Shown: positions 11,476 to 19,484 of the stretch, in pieces
How the letters are laid out: every line of letters begins with the position of its first letter
Position numbering within the stretch: the stretch's first letter is position 1
DNA from: an uncultured Pseudomonadota bacterium
GTDB taxonomy: Bacteria; Myxococcota_A; UBA796; SXON01
Reading direction: 5' to 3'
NCBI GenBank assembly: GCA_903844155.1
Contig: CAIMSU010000295.1
Span: 1-63,269, forward strand
Length of the DNA: 63,269 bases
Program-made: the position numbers and the translations under genes
Notes under the pieces: generated by a model
Databases searched by the model: none
Told to the model about the DNA's origin: nothing
What the model saw: only the letters and a program-made list of their open reading frames with translations

Positions 11476-12552
11476 ATGGACCTGAACAAGCTCTGCGCCG
11501 CAGCCATGGCGGCCAACGCCAGCGACATCCACCTGAAGGTCGGACTCCCGCCGGTGTTCCGGATCCACGGCGCGCTCGTGCCGCAAAAGGACTTCGGCGT
11601 CATCGTAAACGAGCTCCTCGGCACCGCGCTCTGGAACATCATGAGCGAGCACCAGCGGAACCGATTCAAGTCTACCAACGACTGCGATCTGGCCTACAGC
11701 GTGCCAGGGCTCGCGCGATTTCGCGTCAACGTGTTCCGGCAACAAGGGAAGATCGGCGCGGTCCTTCGCGCGATCCCAACCAAGGTGAGGAGCGTGGACG
11801 AGTTGAAGCTTCCGCCCGTCCTCAAGGAGCTGGCCAAGGAGGCGCGCGGGCTGGTGCTGGTGACGGGCGCCACGGGATCGGGAAAGAGCACGACACTCGC
11901 GGCGATCATCGAGGAGATCAACCGCACCCTGCCGCATCACATCCTCACCATCGAAGACCCGACTGAGTTCATCTTCGTCGACCAGAAGTGCGTCGTCAAC
12001 CAACGGGAGATGGGCATCGACAGCGCTGAATTCCACTCAGCGCTCAGGGCGGCGCTGCGGCAGGACCCGGACGTCATCTTCATCGGCGAGCTTCGGGATC
12101 TGGAGACGGTCGAGATCGCGCTTCAGGCGGCCGAGACCGGGCACCTCGTCCTCGGGACCCTCCACACCATCGACGCGCACGAGACCATCAACCGCCTGCT
12201 GGGGTTCTTCGAACCGCACCAGCAGCAGCAGATCCGCTTGCAGCTCGGCTCGGTGCTGCGGGCGGTCGTGTCGCAACGATTGGTCCCAGCCATCGCCGGT
12301 GGGCGCGTTGCCGCCATCGAGATCATGCGCAACAGCGGCACGATCTACGATTGCATCGTGGACGGCAAGCGCACCCGCGAGATCCGCGACTACATCCGAA
12401 AGGGACGCGCCAACTACGGCATGCAGACGTTTGACCAGCATATCTTCGATCTCCTCAAGAACGGCCGGATCACCCAGGATGACGGGATGCGGGCCGCGAA
12501 CAACCCTGACGAATTGCTGCTCAAGTTGAGCGGGCTCTCCGATGACACCTAA
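11476..12552 (+). CDS. pilT: PilT/PilU-type twitching motility ATPase
   Basis: The 358-residue GspE/PilT-superfamily ATPase drives type IV pilus retraction at the inner membrane. The N-terminal PAS-like domain (ASDIHLKVGLPP) precedes Walker A GATGSGKS near 168. ILTIEDPTEF is the Asp box, GELRDLETVEIALQAAETGHLVLGTLHT combines Walker B and the His box, and the C-terminal helical domain ends near LLLKLSG. The segment after AIEIMRNSGTIYDCI lacks the exact AIRNLIRE motif of classical PilT (it reads EIRDYIRKG), so PilU-type is possible. ATG 11476 has GGAG eight bases upstream. Confidence 0.9.
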   Translation: MDLNKLCAAAMAANASDIHLKVGLPPVFRIHGALVPQKDFGVIVNELLGTALWNIMSEHQRNRFKSTNDCDLAYSVPGLARFRVNVFRQQGKIGAVLRAIPTKVRSVDELKLPPVLKELAKEARGLVLVTGATGSGKSTTLAAIIEEINRTLPHHILTIEDPTEFIFVDQKCVVNQREMGIDSAEFHSALRAALRQDPDVIFIGELRDLETVEIALQAAETGHLVLGTLHTIDAHETINRLLGFFEPHQQQQIRLQLGSVLRAVVSQRLVPAIAGGRVAAIEIMRNSGTIYDCIVDGKRTREIRDYIRKGRANYGMQTFDQHIFDLLKNGRITQDDGMRAANNPDELLLKLSGLSDDT

Positions 12553-12597
12553 GGGCCCGTACCCGAATAAACCGCCGCATTCGCCGCCCGTCGCGCC

Positions 12598-13467
12598 GTG
12601 ATCGGCGTCTACGACTCCGGTTTCGGCGGGCTCAGCGTGCTCCGCGCGTTGCGGGCGCGATTGCCGACGGCGGACTTCGTCTACCTCGGAGATTCCGGCC
12701 GCGCGCCGTACGGGGGTCGCAGCCCGGAAACCATCCTCGACTTCGCAGAGCAGGCGATCGAGCGGCTGTTCGACGAGGGCTGCACCGTCATCGTCGTTGC
12801 CTGCAACACGGTGAGCTGCGTGGCGCTGCGGCACCTTCAGCAGCGGTACACACCCGAAAGCGATGGGCGGTTGCGCATTCTCGGCGTCACCATTCCGGCG
12901 GCCGAGCTGGTGGTCGCCTCGGGCGCCCGTTCCGTCGGGGTTCTCGCGACAGCGCGTACCGTGGCGTCGGGCACCTACATCGCGGAGATCCACAAGCTTG
13001 ATCCCAACATTCGGGTCGTTCAGCGCGCCGCACCGCTGCTCGCGCCGATCGTCGAGGAAGGCTGGGAGGGGACGACGATCGCTCGGGAGGCGGTCGACCG
13101 GTACATCGCGGACCTGCAGGAGTGCGATGCCATCCTGCTTGGCTGTACACACTACCCGTTACTCACCGACATCATCGCCGCGGCCGCGCCCGCAGCCCGG
13201 ATTCTGGATCCGAGCGCCACCGTGGCGGAGCGGCTGCAGGACTGGTTCCGGCGTCATCCGAGGTTTGACACAGGAAACACTGGCCAACTCCGGGTGCTCT
13301 GCTCGGGTGACCCCACAGCGTTCGCCGCGCACGGCCCCCGCTTTCTCGGTGGGCCCCTGCCCGTGGTCGAACCGATCGCCGAGCTGCACGGCAGGCTGGT
13401 TCCGGCGGTCCAGGTCGCGCACGCCGCCGGTCAGATCGTTCGCACGTCCCACCGGATGGGTCGCTGA
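12598..13467 (+). CDS. murI: Glutamate racemase MurI
   Basis: The 289-residue enzyme converts L- to D-glutamate for peptidoglycan. It begins with IGVYDSGFGGLSVLRAL. The two catalytic cysteines are Cys69 in ACNTVS and Cys183 in LGCTHYPLL. The GDSGRAPYGGRS loop near 31-42 is also typical. It starts at GTG 12598, with no obvious Shine-Dalgarno, 45 bases after pilT. Its stop is one base before the following lipoprotein start. Other cell-wall genes (mpl, mreB) lie 27 kb away. Confidence 0.95.
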   Translation: MIGVYDSGFGGLSVLRALRARLPTADFVYLGDSGRAPYGGRSPETILDFAEQAIERLFDEGCTVIVVACNTVSCVALRHLQQRYTPESDGRLRILGVTIPAAELVVASGARSVGVLATARTVASGTYIAEIHKLDPNIRVVQRAAPLLAPIVEEGWEGTTIAREAVDRYIADLQECDAILLGCTHYPLLTDIIAAAAPAARILDPSATVAERLQDWFRRHPRFDTGNTGQLRVLCSGDPTAFAAHGPRFLGGPLPVVEPIAELHGRLVPAVQVAHAAGQIVRTSHRMGR

Positions 13468-13468
13468 C

Positions 13469-15103
13469 ATGCGTGGCTTTCCCGGTGTTCCTCGTCTGGC
13501 AGCGCTGGCCGCCCTCCTCGCCTGCCAGCACGACGCTCCGGCCCCCGCAGCCCCCCCTGAGCCCACGCCCACACCGCCGCCGCCCCTGACAGAGATCGAC
13601 CTCCCCGTGCTCACGGTCGCGTCGCCGTTTCGCTACGACGCCGAATTTCGCGGCCTCGTCACGACGCTGATGGAGCTGGGCCTGGCAGACCTCCCCGGCG
13701 TCGTGGCCCGCGTGCCGGGTGACGCGCCGCCACCGTCTCTCGCGTTGTTCCATCCCCTTCCGCAGCGTCGGTACCAGGCGACGTTCACGACCACGGGCGG
13801 GCCGGATGCCGTGACCGTCAGTCTCACCCTTTGCCCCGCGGGCAAGTCCCTGGGCTGTGAGACACACACCGCCAGCGGGCGCCGGGACTCTCCCCACCCC
13901 ATGGTCGCGAGCCTGCTGGAGGCAACAGCGAAACAGCTCGGTCAGACGCCGGAAGACGCTACGGTCGCGGCGTGGTCCACGCCCGGTTCCAAGGACCTCT
14001 ACGCTGAGTTGATCGCCGGCCGGAGCTGCGCGACGTACCTCGGCCTGCTGCCGGCGCCCGTCGACCCAGCCGACAAGAAGCTGAACCCGGTGATCCGCGC
14101 GATGCTGATCGACCCGAACGAGCCCATCGCGCGATGGATCGACGCCCGCTGGCAGGTCTACTCGCTGCCCGGCGGCGGCTCGGCCGAGGATGCCCTACGT
14201 CGCGCGGCACTCGGGCGGCCCGGGTCGCCACTCCTGGTCGCGGACCTTGCGACCACCCTCGCCGCTTCCGGCAAGCTGGAGGAGGCCGCGATCGTCTGGC
14301 AGGGTCTGCTGGATCAGGCACCGCAGGACCCGCGCTGGCTCACGCCGTATGCGGACACCCTGCTCAAGCTGGGGCGCCCGCTGGACGCCCGGACCATCCT
14401 CGACCGGCTCCCTGCCGACTTCCAGGAAGATCCCGAATATGCGAGGATGCAGGTTCGTATCGCCGAGCAGATCGGGCGGATCGACCTCGATCCGCTCCTC
14501 GCCCGCTGGCAGGCGACGGATCCGAAATCGCCGGAGCCGGTGCGGCGACGAATCGACCAACGGGTGGCCGACGGCAAGTACGCAGACGCGCTCGCGCTCG
14601 TTCCGGCGCTTCGCTCCCGGGCAGCGGGGCCCGCGACGGATGCCCTGGAGGTGGCGCTGCTGACAGCCACGGGCCAGCTCGCGGCCGCTGCCGACCATGC
14701 GCCCGAGGAGGTTGCCGACCGACTCCGCGCTCGCGACGCGAGGGAGACGGACCCCGCGGCCGAGCCGGCCCACATCGACGATGCAGCGAGCGCCCTGGCT
14801 GCCGCAGACGCACGACTCTGGGCCAACAAGGCTGGTCTTTCGTTGGAGGCAGCCGATCGAGCCATGCGGTTGGCACCCGACGCCGAGGCGTGGGCAGCCC
14901 GTGCACGTGCCCTGGAAGCAGCAGGAAGGACCAGCGAAAGCGTCCAGTCGTGGCAGGAGGCCTGGCAGCTCGATCCGGCCATGGAGGGCGGCCCGGTGCA
15001 GCCCCACCGCATCGCAAGCACGTTTCGACTGGCGGAGGCGCCCACCCCCGATCAGAAGGCCGAGGCCCCTGCAGGCCCGAACATGGGGATGGAAGAGCAG
15101 TAG
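13469..15103 (+). CDS. TPR-like lipoprotein of unknown function
   Basis: The 544-residue protein has a lipoprotein signal (RLAALAALLAC, Cys near 19) followed by a Pro/Ala-rich linker. An N-terminal alpha/beta region includes PLPQRRYQATFTTTGGPDAVT. A long Ala/Leu-rich helical part contains tetratricopeptide-like repeats such as LATTLAASGKLEEAAIVWQ and ALEAAGRTSESVQSWQEAWQ. Its role is probably as an envelope scaffold. The gene follows murI with one intervening base and ends two bases from the convergent lipoprotein gene at 15106. Confidence 0.75.
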   Translation: MRGFPGVPRLAALAALLACQHDAPAPAAPPEPTPTPPPPLTEIDLPVLTVASPFRYDAEFRGLVTTLMELGLADLPGVVARVPGDAPPPSLALFHPLPQRRYQATFTTTGGPDAVTVSLTLCPAGKSLGCETHTASGRRDSPHPMVASLLEATAKQLGQTPEDATVAAWSTPGSKDLYAELIAGRSCATYLGLLPAPVDPADKKLNPVIRAMLIDPNEPIARWIDARWQVYSLPGGGSAEDALRRAALGRPGSPLLVADLATTLAASGKLEEAAIVWQGLLDQAPQDPRWLTPYADTLLKLGRPLDARTILDRLPADFQEDPEYARMQVRIAEQIGRIDLDPLLARWQATDPKSPEPVRRRIDQRVADGKYADALALVPALRSRAAGPATDALEVALLTATGQLAAAADHAPEEVADRLRARDARETDPAAEPAHIDDAASALAAADARLWANKAGLSLEAADRAMRLAPDAEAWAARARALEAAGRTSESVQSWQEAWQLDPAMEGGPVQPHRIASTFRLAEAPTPDQKAEAPAGPNMGMEEQ

Positions 15104-15110
15104 CGCTACT
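15099..15110. repeat. 12-bp palindrome holding both convergent stop codons
   Basis: AGTAGCGCTACT is a perfect palindrome in which each arm supplies the TAG stop of one of the two convergent genes (13469-15103 and 15106-16203). It leaves two bases between the genes and has no U-tract. Confidence 0.6.
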
Positions 15111-16203
15111 TCGTCGCCTTCTTTTTTGGCTTCGGCGCCGCGGGTGCGGCCTTCGCAGCGGGCTTCTTGATGGCCTTCGCTGCGGGCGGCGCGGGCTGGG
15201 TCGAAGGTGCCGACGCCGCCGCACCGCCACCAGGCGCTGACGACGGGGCCATCATCCCTCCTTGCATGCCGCCTTGCCCCCCGCCCATCATCCCCCCGAA
15301 CATCCCGCCTTGCATGCCCACTTGCATGCCGCCCTGCATTCCCATCGGCGACACGGAAGCCACCGGAACGGGCAATCCGGCCGCCCGCGGCTTGCCTTCC
15401 CACGCGAGGTCAAGCCAGGCCGCGAAGGGCTCGGAGGCGAGCAGCGTTGTCCGGTCAGAGGCCGCTGCGAGCAGCTTCGGCGCAAGCGTGAGCCGGACGC
15501 GCATGGAGGTGTCCCCGGCGTCAAAGAGCACCTCCGTCGCCGCCTTGTAGGCGTCGGGGCCGACGGTCTGACCGCCAGTCGCGCCAGTCGCGTCCACCCA
15601 CGCTGAAAACGCCTCCTTCCAGGCGGTGGCACGCGCCGACTCCGCTGCGTAGACGCTGGTATAGGCTGCGTTTTCGGGCTGCGGCGGGGCGGAGCGCTCC
15701 TCTGCGGAAACCAGCAGGCCGACGGCCCCCGCTACGGCCGGCTGCTCCTTGCCAGCCCCGCCAGCCACCGGCGAAGGGGTCTCGGGCGCCTCCGCCACGA
15801 CCGCCATGCCGTCGACGAGCGCGTGAAGCGCGACCTCGCGAAGGGCGCGGTCCTGGTGAACGAGCGCGTCCACGTCGGCATCGCTGATGGCCCCTGTGGC
15901 GAGCTCGGTGCGGGCGCGGGCGGCGACTTCGTCGAAGGCAGTGGCGGCAGCGAGTGCTTGGACCTTCGCCGCGTTGTCGATGTCGGTCAGCCGGCTCAAC
16001 TGCGCGGCTGAGAGGCCCTGGGCCCGACTCCCCAACATAAGGGGGCCGACGAGCGGAAAGCGAACGAGGGTCTCGGAGGTGGTGTCGACGTTCGCCAGCG
16101 GCGAGTTCAGGGCCACGCCGCCGCCACTGCTGGGCGCACCATGGTCGGCGGCCTTTTTGGAGCAGCCCGTCAACACCAGGAGCGGAAGCAGCAACAGGAC
16201 CAT
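15106..16203 (-). CDS. Lipoprotein with a Met/Gly-rich segment and Lys/Ala/Pro tail
   Basis: The 365-residue protein begins MVLLLLPLLVLTGCSKK, with lipobox LTGC (Cys14). Residues 40-270 are Ala-rich and mostly helical with no family I recognise. Near 285-325 there is a run of about ten GGM/GMQ-type units (for example GGMQVGMQGGMFGGMMGGGQ). The protein then ends in an Ala/Pro/Lys-rich tail (KPAAKAAPAAPKPKKKATK). Met-rich runs occur in copper-handling proteins, but also as simple low-complexity sequence. GTTAGC stands eight bases before ATG 16203 with no Shine-Dalgarno. Confidence 0.7.
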   Translation of the reverse strand: MVLLLLPLLVLTGCSKKAADHGAPSSGGGVALNSPLANVDTTSETLVRFPLVGPLMLGSRAQGLSAAQLSRLTDIDNAAKVQALAAATAFDEVAARARTELATGAISDADVDALVHQDRALREVALHALVDGMAVVAEAPETPSPVAGGAGKEQPAVAGAVGLLVSAEERSAPPQPENAAYTSVYAAESARATAWKEAFSAWVDATGATGGQTVGPDAYKAATEVLFDAGDTSMRVRLTLAPKLLAAASDRTTLLASEPFAAWLDLAWEGKPRAAGLPVPVASVSPMGMQGGMQVGMQGGMFGGMMGGGQGGMQGGMMAPSSAPGGGAAASAPSTQPAPPAAKAIKKPAAKAAPAAPKPKKKATK

Positions 16204-16211
16204 GGCGGGCG

Positions 16212-16217
16212 GCTAAC
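16212..16217 (-). promoter_or_regulatory. GNTANN box (GTTAGC), 8 nt before the Met-rich lipoprotein gene
   Basis: GTTAGC is followed by CGCCCGCC-type spacer of eight bases and ATG 16203. It sits in free divergent DNA with no overlapping gene, so it is one of the cleanest examples of the start-proximal box. Confidence 0.5.
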
Positions 16218-16364
16218 CGGAAACCCCGCCGAGCGTGTCGCCACCGACGTTTCCGCTTGTCACGACCGCCCCGATCGCCAGCTCCGGGACCCGTCGGCGA
16301 CGCCAAACAGGCGTTGCGGGGCGCCGGCGGCAGGTTAGCGCCGCGGCGCTAGCCCGGCACCCCC

Positions 16365-17213
16365 ATGATCCTCGTGTTTCTACATGCGTTCACCGCCGCT
16401 GCGTGGGCGGGCTGCGCGCCAGACGACGTCCAGGCAGCGGTTCAGGACGGGCTGCTGGCGTTTGCCTCGATGGACGAGAGCGGCGTGAAAGACGCGGTTG
16501 GCGTGGTTGACGCGAAGGTGGCCTGCCAGTCCGCACCGTTGACCCCCGCGCAGGCCGCGCAGGTCCACCAGATCCACGGCCTCGCGGCGTTCCTCAACGG
16601 CGACACCGCCGGAGCAAAGGCGGCGTTCAGCGCCGAACGCGCGATCGAGCCGTCCAGCACGCTCCCCACGAAGATCGCGCCGGAAGGGGGCAAACTCGCG
16701 CGTCTGTACGCCGACAGTACCGATGCCGACGACGACAAGGAGGAGCTTGGCGCCGCGTCTGAGTATCGGGCCTACGTCGACGGGTCCGACACCTCACGCC
16801 GCCCAACGGCTCGGCCAGCGGTGATCCAGCTGTCCAGCCACGAGACGGTCAAATACTCGGCCTGGCTCGCCGCGGACAGCCCGCTTCCCGACCAATACCA
16901 GCGGAGCGCGAGCGCCTCCCACGTCGCCGACACGCCGGCCGCCGCACCCACACGGGAGGCACCGACGCATGCGTCGTCCTCCGAGCGCGTGAGCAAACCA
17001 ACCGGAAAGGGCCCGGGCATGTACATCGCCGCAGGCGCCGCAGCCGTCGTCGCCGGCGGCCTGCTCACCACCGCCGTGGTGACGGAGGGCGGCTTCAAGA
17101 CCAACCCGACGTACCTCGACTACACCCTGAATCACGTCGGCTTCTGGGGCTCCATCGGCACAGGCGCCGTTGCTGTCGGCCTCCTCACCGTCGCCGTCGT
17201 GGGGAGCTTCTGA
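16365..17213 (+). CDS. Exported protein with C-terminal transmembrane helices, unknown
   Basis: The 282-residue protein has an N-terminal signal sequence (MILVFLHAFTAAAWA). A helical region of about 100 residues resembles a tetratricopeptide unit (IHGLAAFLNGDTAGAKAAFSAERAIEP). A Ser/Thr/Pro/Ala linker and two C-terminal hydrophobic segments (IAAGAAAVVAGGLLTTAVV and GSIGTGAVAVGLLTVAVVG) follow. It is probably an envelope protein. GCTAGC lies eleven bases upstream of the ATG. The stop shares one base with the next start (TGATG), so the two genes are likely coupled. Confidence 0.65.
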   Translation: MILVFLHAFTAAAWAGCAPDDVQAAVQDGLLAFASMDESGVKDAVGVVDAKVACQSAPLTPAQAAQVHQIHGLAAFLNGDTAGAKAAFSAERAIEPSSTLPTKIAPEGGKLARLYADSTDADDDKEELGAASEYRAYVDGSDTSRRPTARPAVIQLSSHETVKYSAWLAADSPLPDQYQRSASASHVADTPAAAPTREAPTHASSSERVSKPTGKGPGMYIAAGAAAVVAGGLLTTAVVTEGGFKTNPTYLDYTLNHVGFWGSIGTGAVAVGLLTVAVVGSF

Positions 17214-18031
17214 TGGTACCCCTCCTTCTTATTGCTGGTTGCTCCTTGTACATCGACGGTCCCTGGGTGGACAATGCGCCCGCGCGCGCTGCCGCGGTGG
17301 TCTCCTGGGCGGAGCCGCAGGGCCCGCTCTACCCGGCTGGCAACACGGGAGTCGCGTACTGGGGGTGGTTCCAGGCACCGCAAGACGGTTTTGGTACGGA
17401 CTGGGTGCTCCCCGCCCCAGTCGGTTGCTCGGACAAGACCGTCGACCTGACCACCTGGACCGACGCCCTCGTCGACCTCCCAGGCGACCCCTCGGTGATC
17501 GCGTCCAAGGACACCAGCGTCCCGATGACCTGGGTCAGCGCCAATCGGCTCTACGACGCAACGCTCGTCGACGGCGACATCGGCACCAGCGCGACGACCT
17601 TCAACCTGCAGGGCACGAACCTTGCCACAGCGGGTACCCTGTCGGTCGCCCCGTTTGTGGAGGTTCCCGGCGAAATTCCCTACTACGGTCCCGACCCGGG
17701 GAACGCGGACGACACCACGCCCCCCGCCCTTGGCCTCGACCAGCTCCTCGTGACGTGGTCGGGCGACGCGGCGGACGTCGTGGCGGTGACCGGCAGCCTG
17801 CTGAACTCGCGCGGGACGGCGCTGGAGACGTGGACCTGCGCCGCAGACGGTGCGGACGGCCAGGTGCAGATCCCGAAGAATTCGTGGCAGGACGCGAACG
17901 TCTCGTCCGCCAAGTACGTCAGCTTCGCGATCACCCAGATCGTCTACACCAACACCGCGATCGGTGGGATGGAGGCGGTGAGCCGCGGCGTTGGCGAGCG
18001 CACGCACTACGCCGCGTACACCATCCAATGA
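17213..18031 (+). CDS. Predicted lipoprotein of unknown function
   Basis: The 272-residue protein starts MVPLLLIAGCSLYIDG, a very short lipoprotein signal with lipobox IAGC (Cys10). The rest is Asp/Thr/Gly-rich and beta-rich with no family I can name (for example DDTTPPALGLDQLLVTWSGD). It is the middle gene of a three-gene run of envelope proteins and overlaps the gene before it by one base. Confidence 0.65.
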   Translation: MVPLLLIAGCSLYIDGPWVDNAPARAAAVVSWAEPQGPLYPAGNTGVAYWGWFQAPQDGFGTDWVLPAPVGCSDKTVDLTTWTDALVDLPGDPSVIASKDTSVPMTWVSANRLYDATLVDGDIGTSATTFNLQGTNLATAGTLSVAPFVEVPGEIPYYGPDPGNADDTTPPALGLDQLLVTWSGDAADVVAVTGSLLNSRGTALETWTCAADGADGQVQIPKNSWQDANVSSAKYVSFAITQIVYTNTAIGGMEAVSRGVGERTHYAAYTIQ

Positions 18032-18041
18032 GTGCCCCCCG

Positions 18042-18809
18042 ATGAGCGACGAAGCAACCCCTCCCCCTCCCAAATCCGGCGTTGGCCGAATCCTGATGGT
18101 CGGCTGCGGCGCAGTCCTTGTGCTTGGGCTGCTGTTTGCCGGAGGCGCCGCGTTCCTCGCGGTCGTCGGCGCTGGAGGCGCGGCGTACGTCGTCTCATCC
18201 CGATCTGCCAGTGAGTACGAGGAGAAGGCGAAGGCGGCGCAAGCCGAGGCCGACGCGCAGGCCAGGGCGGCACAAGACGCTGAGGAGGAGGCTGCGAAGG
18301 CTGAGAAAGCCGCCGCGGAGGCGATCAAGCCCGCGCCCGACGCAGGGGCGGACACCCCCCACGGCCAGGCCAACCCCGCTGCAGAAGCCCACCCGGCCGA
18401 CGCGGCCCCGACTCCCGAAGCATCCGTGAGCCCGGCGACGGCGTCGTCGCCCACCTCGTCGGCCTCCCCGAAGCCATTGGCCGCCTCGCCCGCGACGTCG
18501 CCCGCCTCGGCGCCCTCGTCTTCGGCCGCCACACTCAGCAAACCGGCAACGCCCGCTTCGGCGCCCGCAGCGTCCCCCGCGCCCTCGTCATCCGGGAGCA
18601 AGGTAAGCCTGTCCGGCGACGGGAGGGTGGTGCTGGTGAACGGGAGCGCACGTTTTCCAATTCCCGGCAATGTGCCGCCTGGTACCTATACAATCGAAGT
18701 GACCTTCCCTGGGGAGCCGCCGGTTCCGACGAGCAAGGTCAACGTGAAGGCAGGCGAGGACGTCACCATCACGTGCAAGTCCACCATGGGCATCTGCCGG
18801 CCGGGCTGA
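18042..18809 (+). CDS. Membrane-anchored protein with coiled coil and PEGA-like C-terminal domain
   Basis: The 255-residue protein has a short cytoplasmic N-terminus and one transmembrane helix (about 15-47, VGCGAVLVLGLLFAGG). A heptad-like Glu/Ala/Lys coiled coil follows (EYEEKAKAAQAEADAQARAA). A long Ala/Pro/Ser linker leads to a C-terminal beta domain of about 60 residues (GTYTIEVTFPGEPP) that resembles a PEGA surface domain. A periplasm-spanning tether is a reasonable guess. ATG 18042 lies ten bases after the previous stop. Confidence 0.65.
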   Translation: MSDEATPPPPKSGVGRILMVGCGAVLVLGLLFAGGAAFLAVVGAGGAAYVVSSRSASEYEEKAKAAQAEADAQARAAQDAEEEAAKAEKAAAEAIKPAPDAGADTPHGQANPAAEAHPADAAPTPEASVSPATASSPTSSASPKPLAASPATSPASAPSSSAATLSKPATPASAPAASPAPSSSGSKVSLSGDGRVVLVNGSARFPIPGNVPPGTYTIEVTFPGEPPVPTSKVNVKAGEDVTITCKSTMGICRPG

Positions 18810-18815
18810 GTCAGG

Positions 18816-19454
18816 ATGATCCACGTCTTTGCCCGGGTGCCCGTTGCGGGACGGACGAAGACCCGCCTCATCCCGAAGCTCGGGGCCGAGCGCGCGGCCC
18901 AGTTATCGGCCGCGATGGCCGAAGACACGCTCGCCGTCGTCCGAAGCACGGGCATCGCCTGGCGTATCGAGTACGACGGGCCCGCGGACCACCCGTTCCT
19001 GGCGGGTCGCCCGGCGGTCCCGCAAGTCGGTGAGGACCTCGGCGAGCGGCTTGCAAACGCGCTTGTCGGCGGGGGGCTTGCTGTGGGGACTGACTGTCCG
19101 TTGCTGGACGCATCCAGGCTGACGGCTGCGCACGACGCGGCGACCCAAGGCGGCGCTCCACTCGCGCTGGAGCGGGCGATCGACGGCGGCTACACGTGGA
19201 TCGCCGTGAGTGCTTCGGCTGTGAAACGCGGCGTCTTCTGCGGGATTCCGTGGTCGACCGACCAGACGGCGCGTGCACAGATCGACCGGGCCCTTGCGCT
19301 TCGGCTGGGCGCGATGGTCTACGATACCGGCGCGTTCGACGTCGACGTCCCCGCCGACCTGACCCGACTCACGCAGCGTCTGAAGCGAAACCCCGCGGGC
19401 GCGCCCCATACGCGCGCGCTGCTGGCGTCGTGGTTGAAGCCGTCGGAGCGGTGA
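18816..19454 (+). CDS. TIGR04282 (DUF2064) family glycosyltransferase-like protein
   Basis: The 212-residue protein begins IHVFARVPVAGRTKTRLIPKLG, the nucleotide-binding signature of the TIGR04282/DUF2064 GT-A family related to cofactor guanylyltransferases. LAVGTDCPLLD (near 87-98) is the metal site and DGGYTWIAV is also conserved. The substrate is unknown. In other genomes members sit near family 2 transferases. It starts six bases after the previous stop. Confidence 0.85.
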   Translation: MIHVFARVPVAGRTKTRLIPKLGAERAAQLSAAMAEDTLAVVRSTGIAWRIEYDGPADHPFLAGRPAVPQVGEDLGERLANALVGGGLAVGTDCPLLDASRLTAAHDAATQGGAPLALERAIDGGYTWIAVSASAVKRGVFCGIPWSTDQTARAQIDRALALRLGAMVYDTGAFDVDVPADLTRLTQRLKRNPAGAPHTRALLASWLKPSER

Positions 19455-19484
19455 GATAGCCGCCGCCGATCCGAGAATCTCCGC

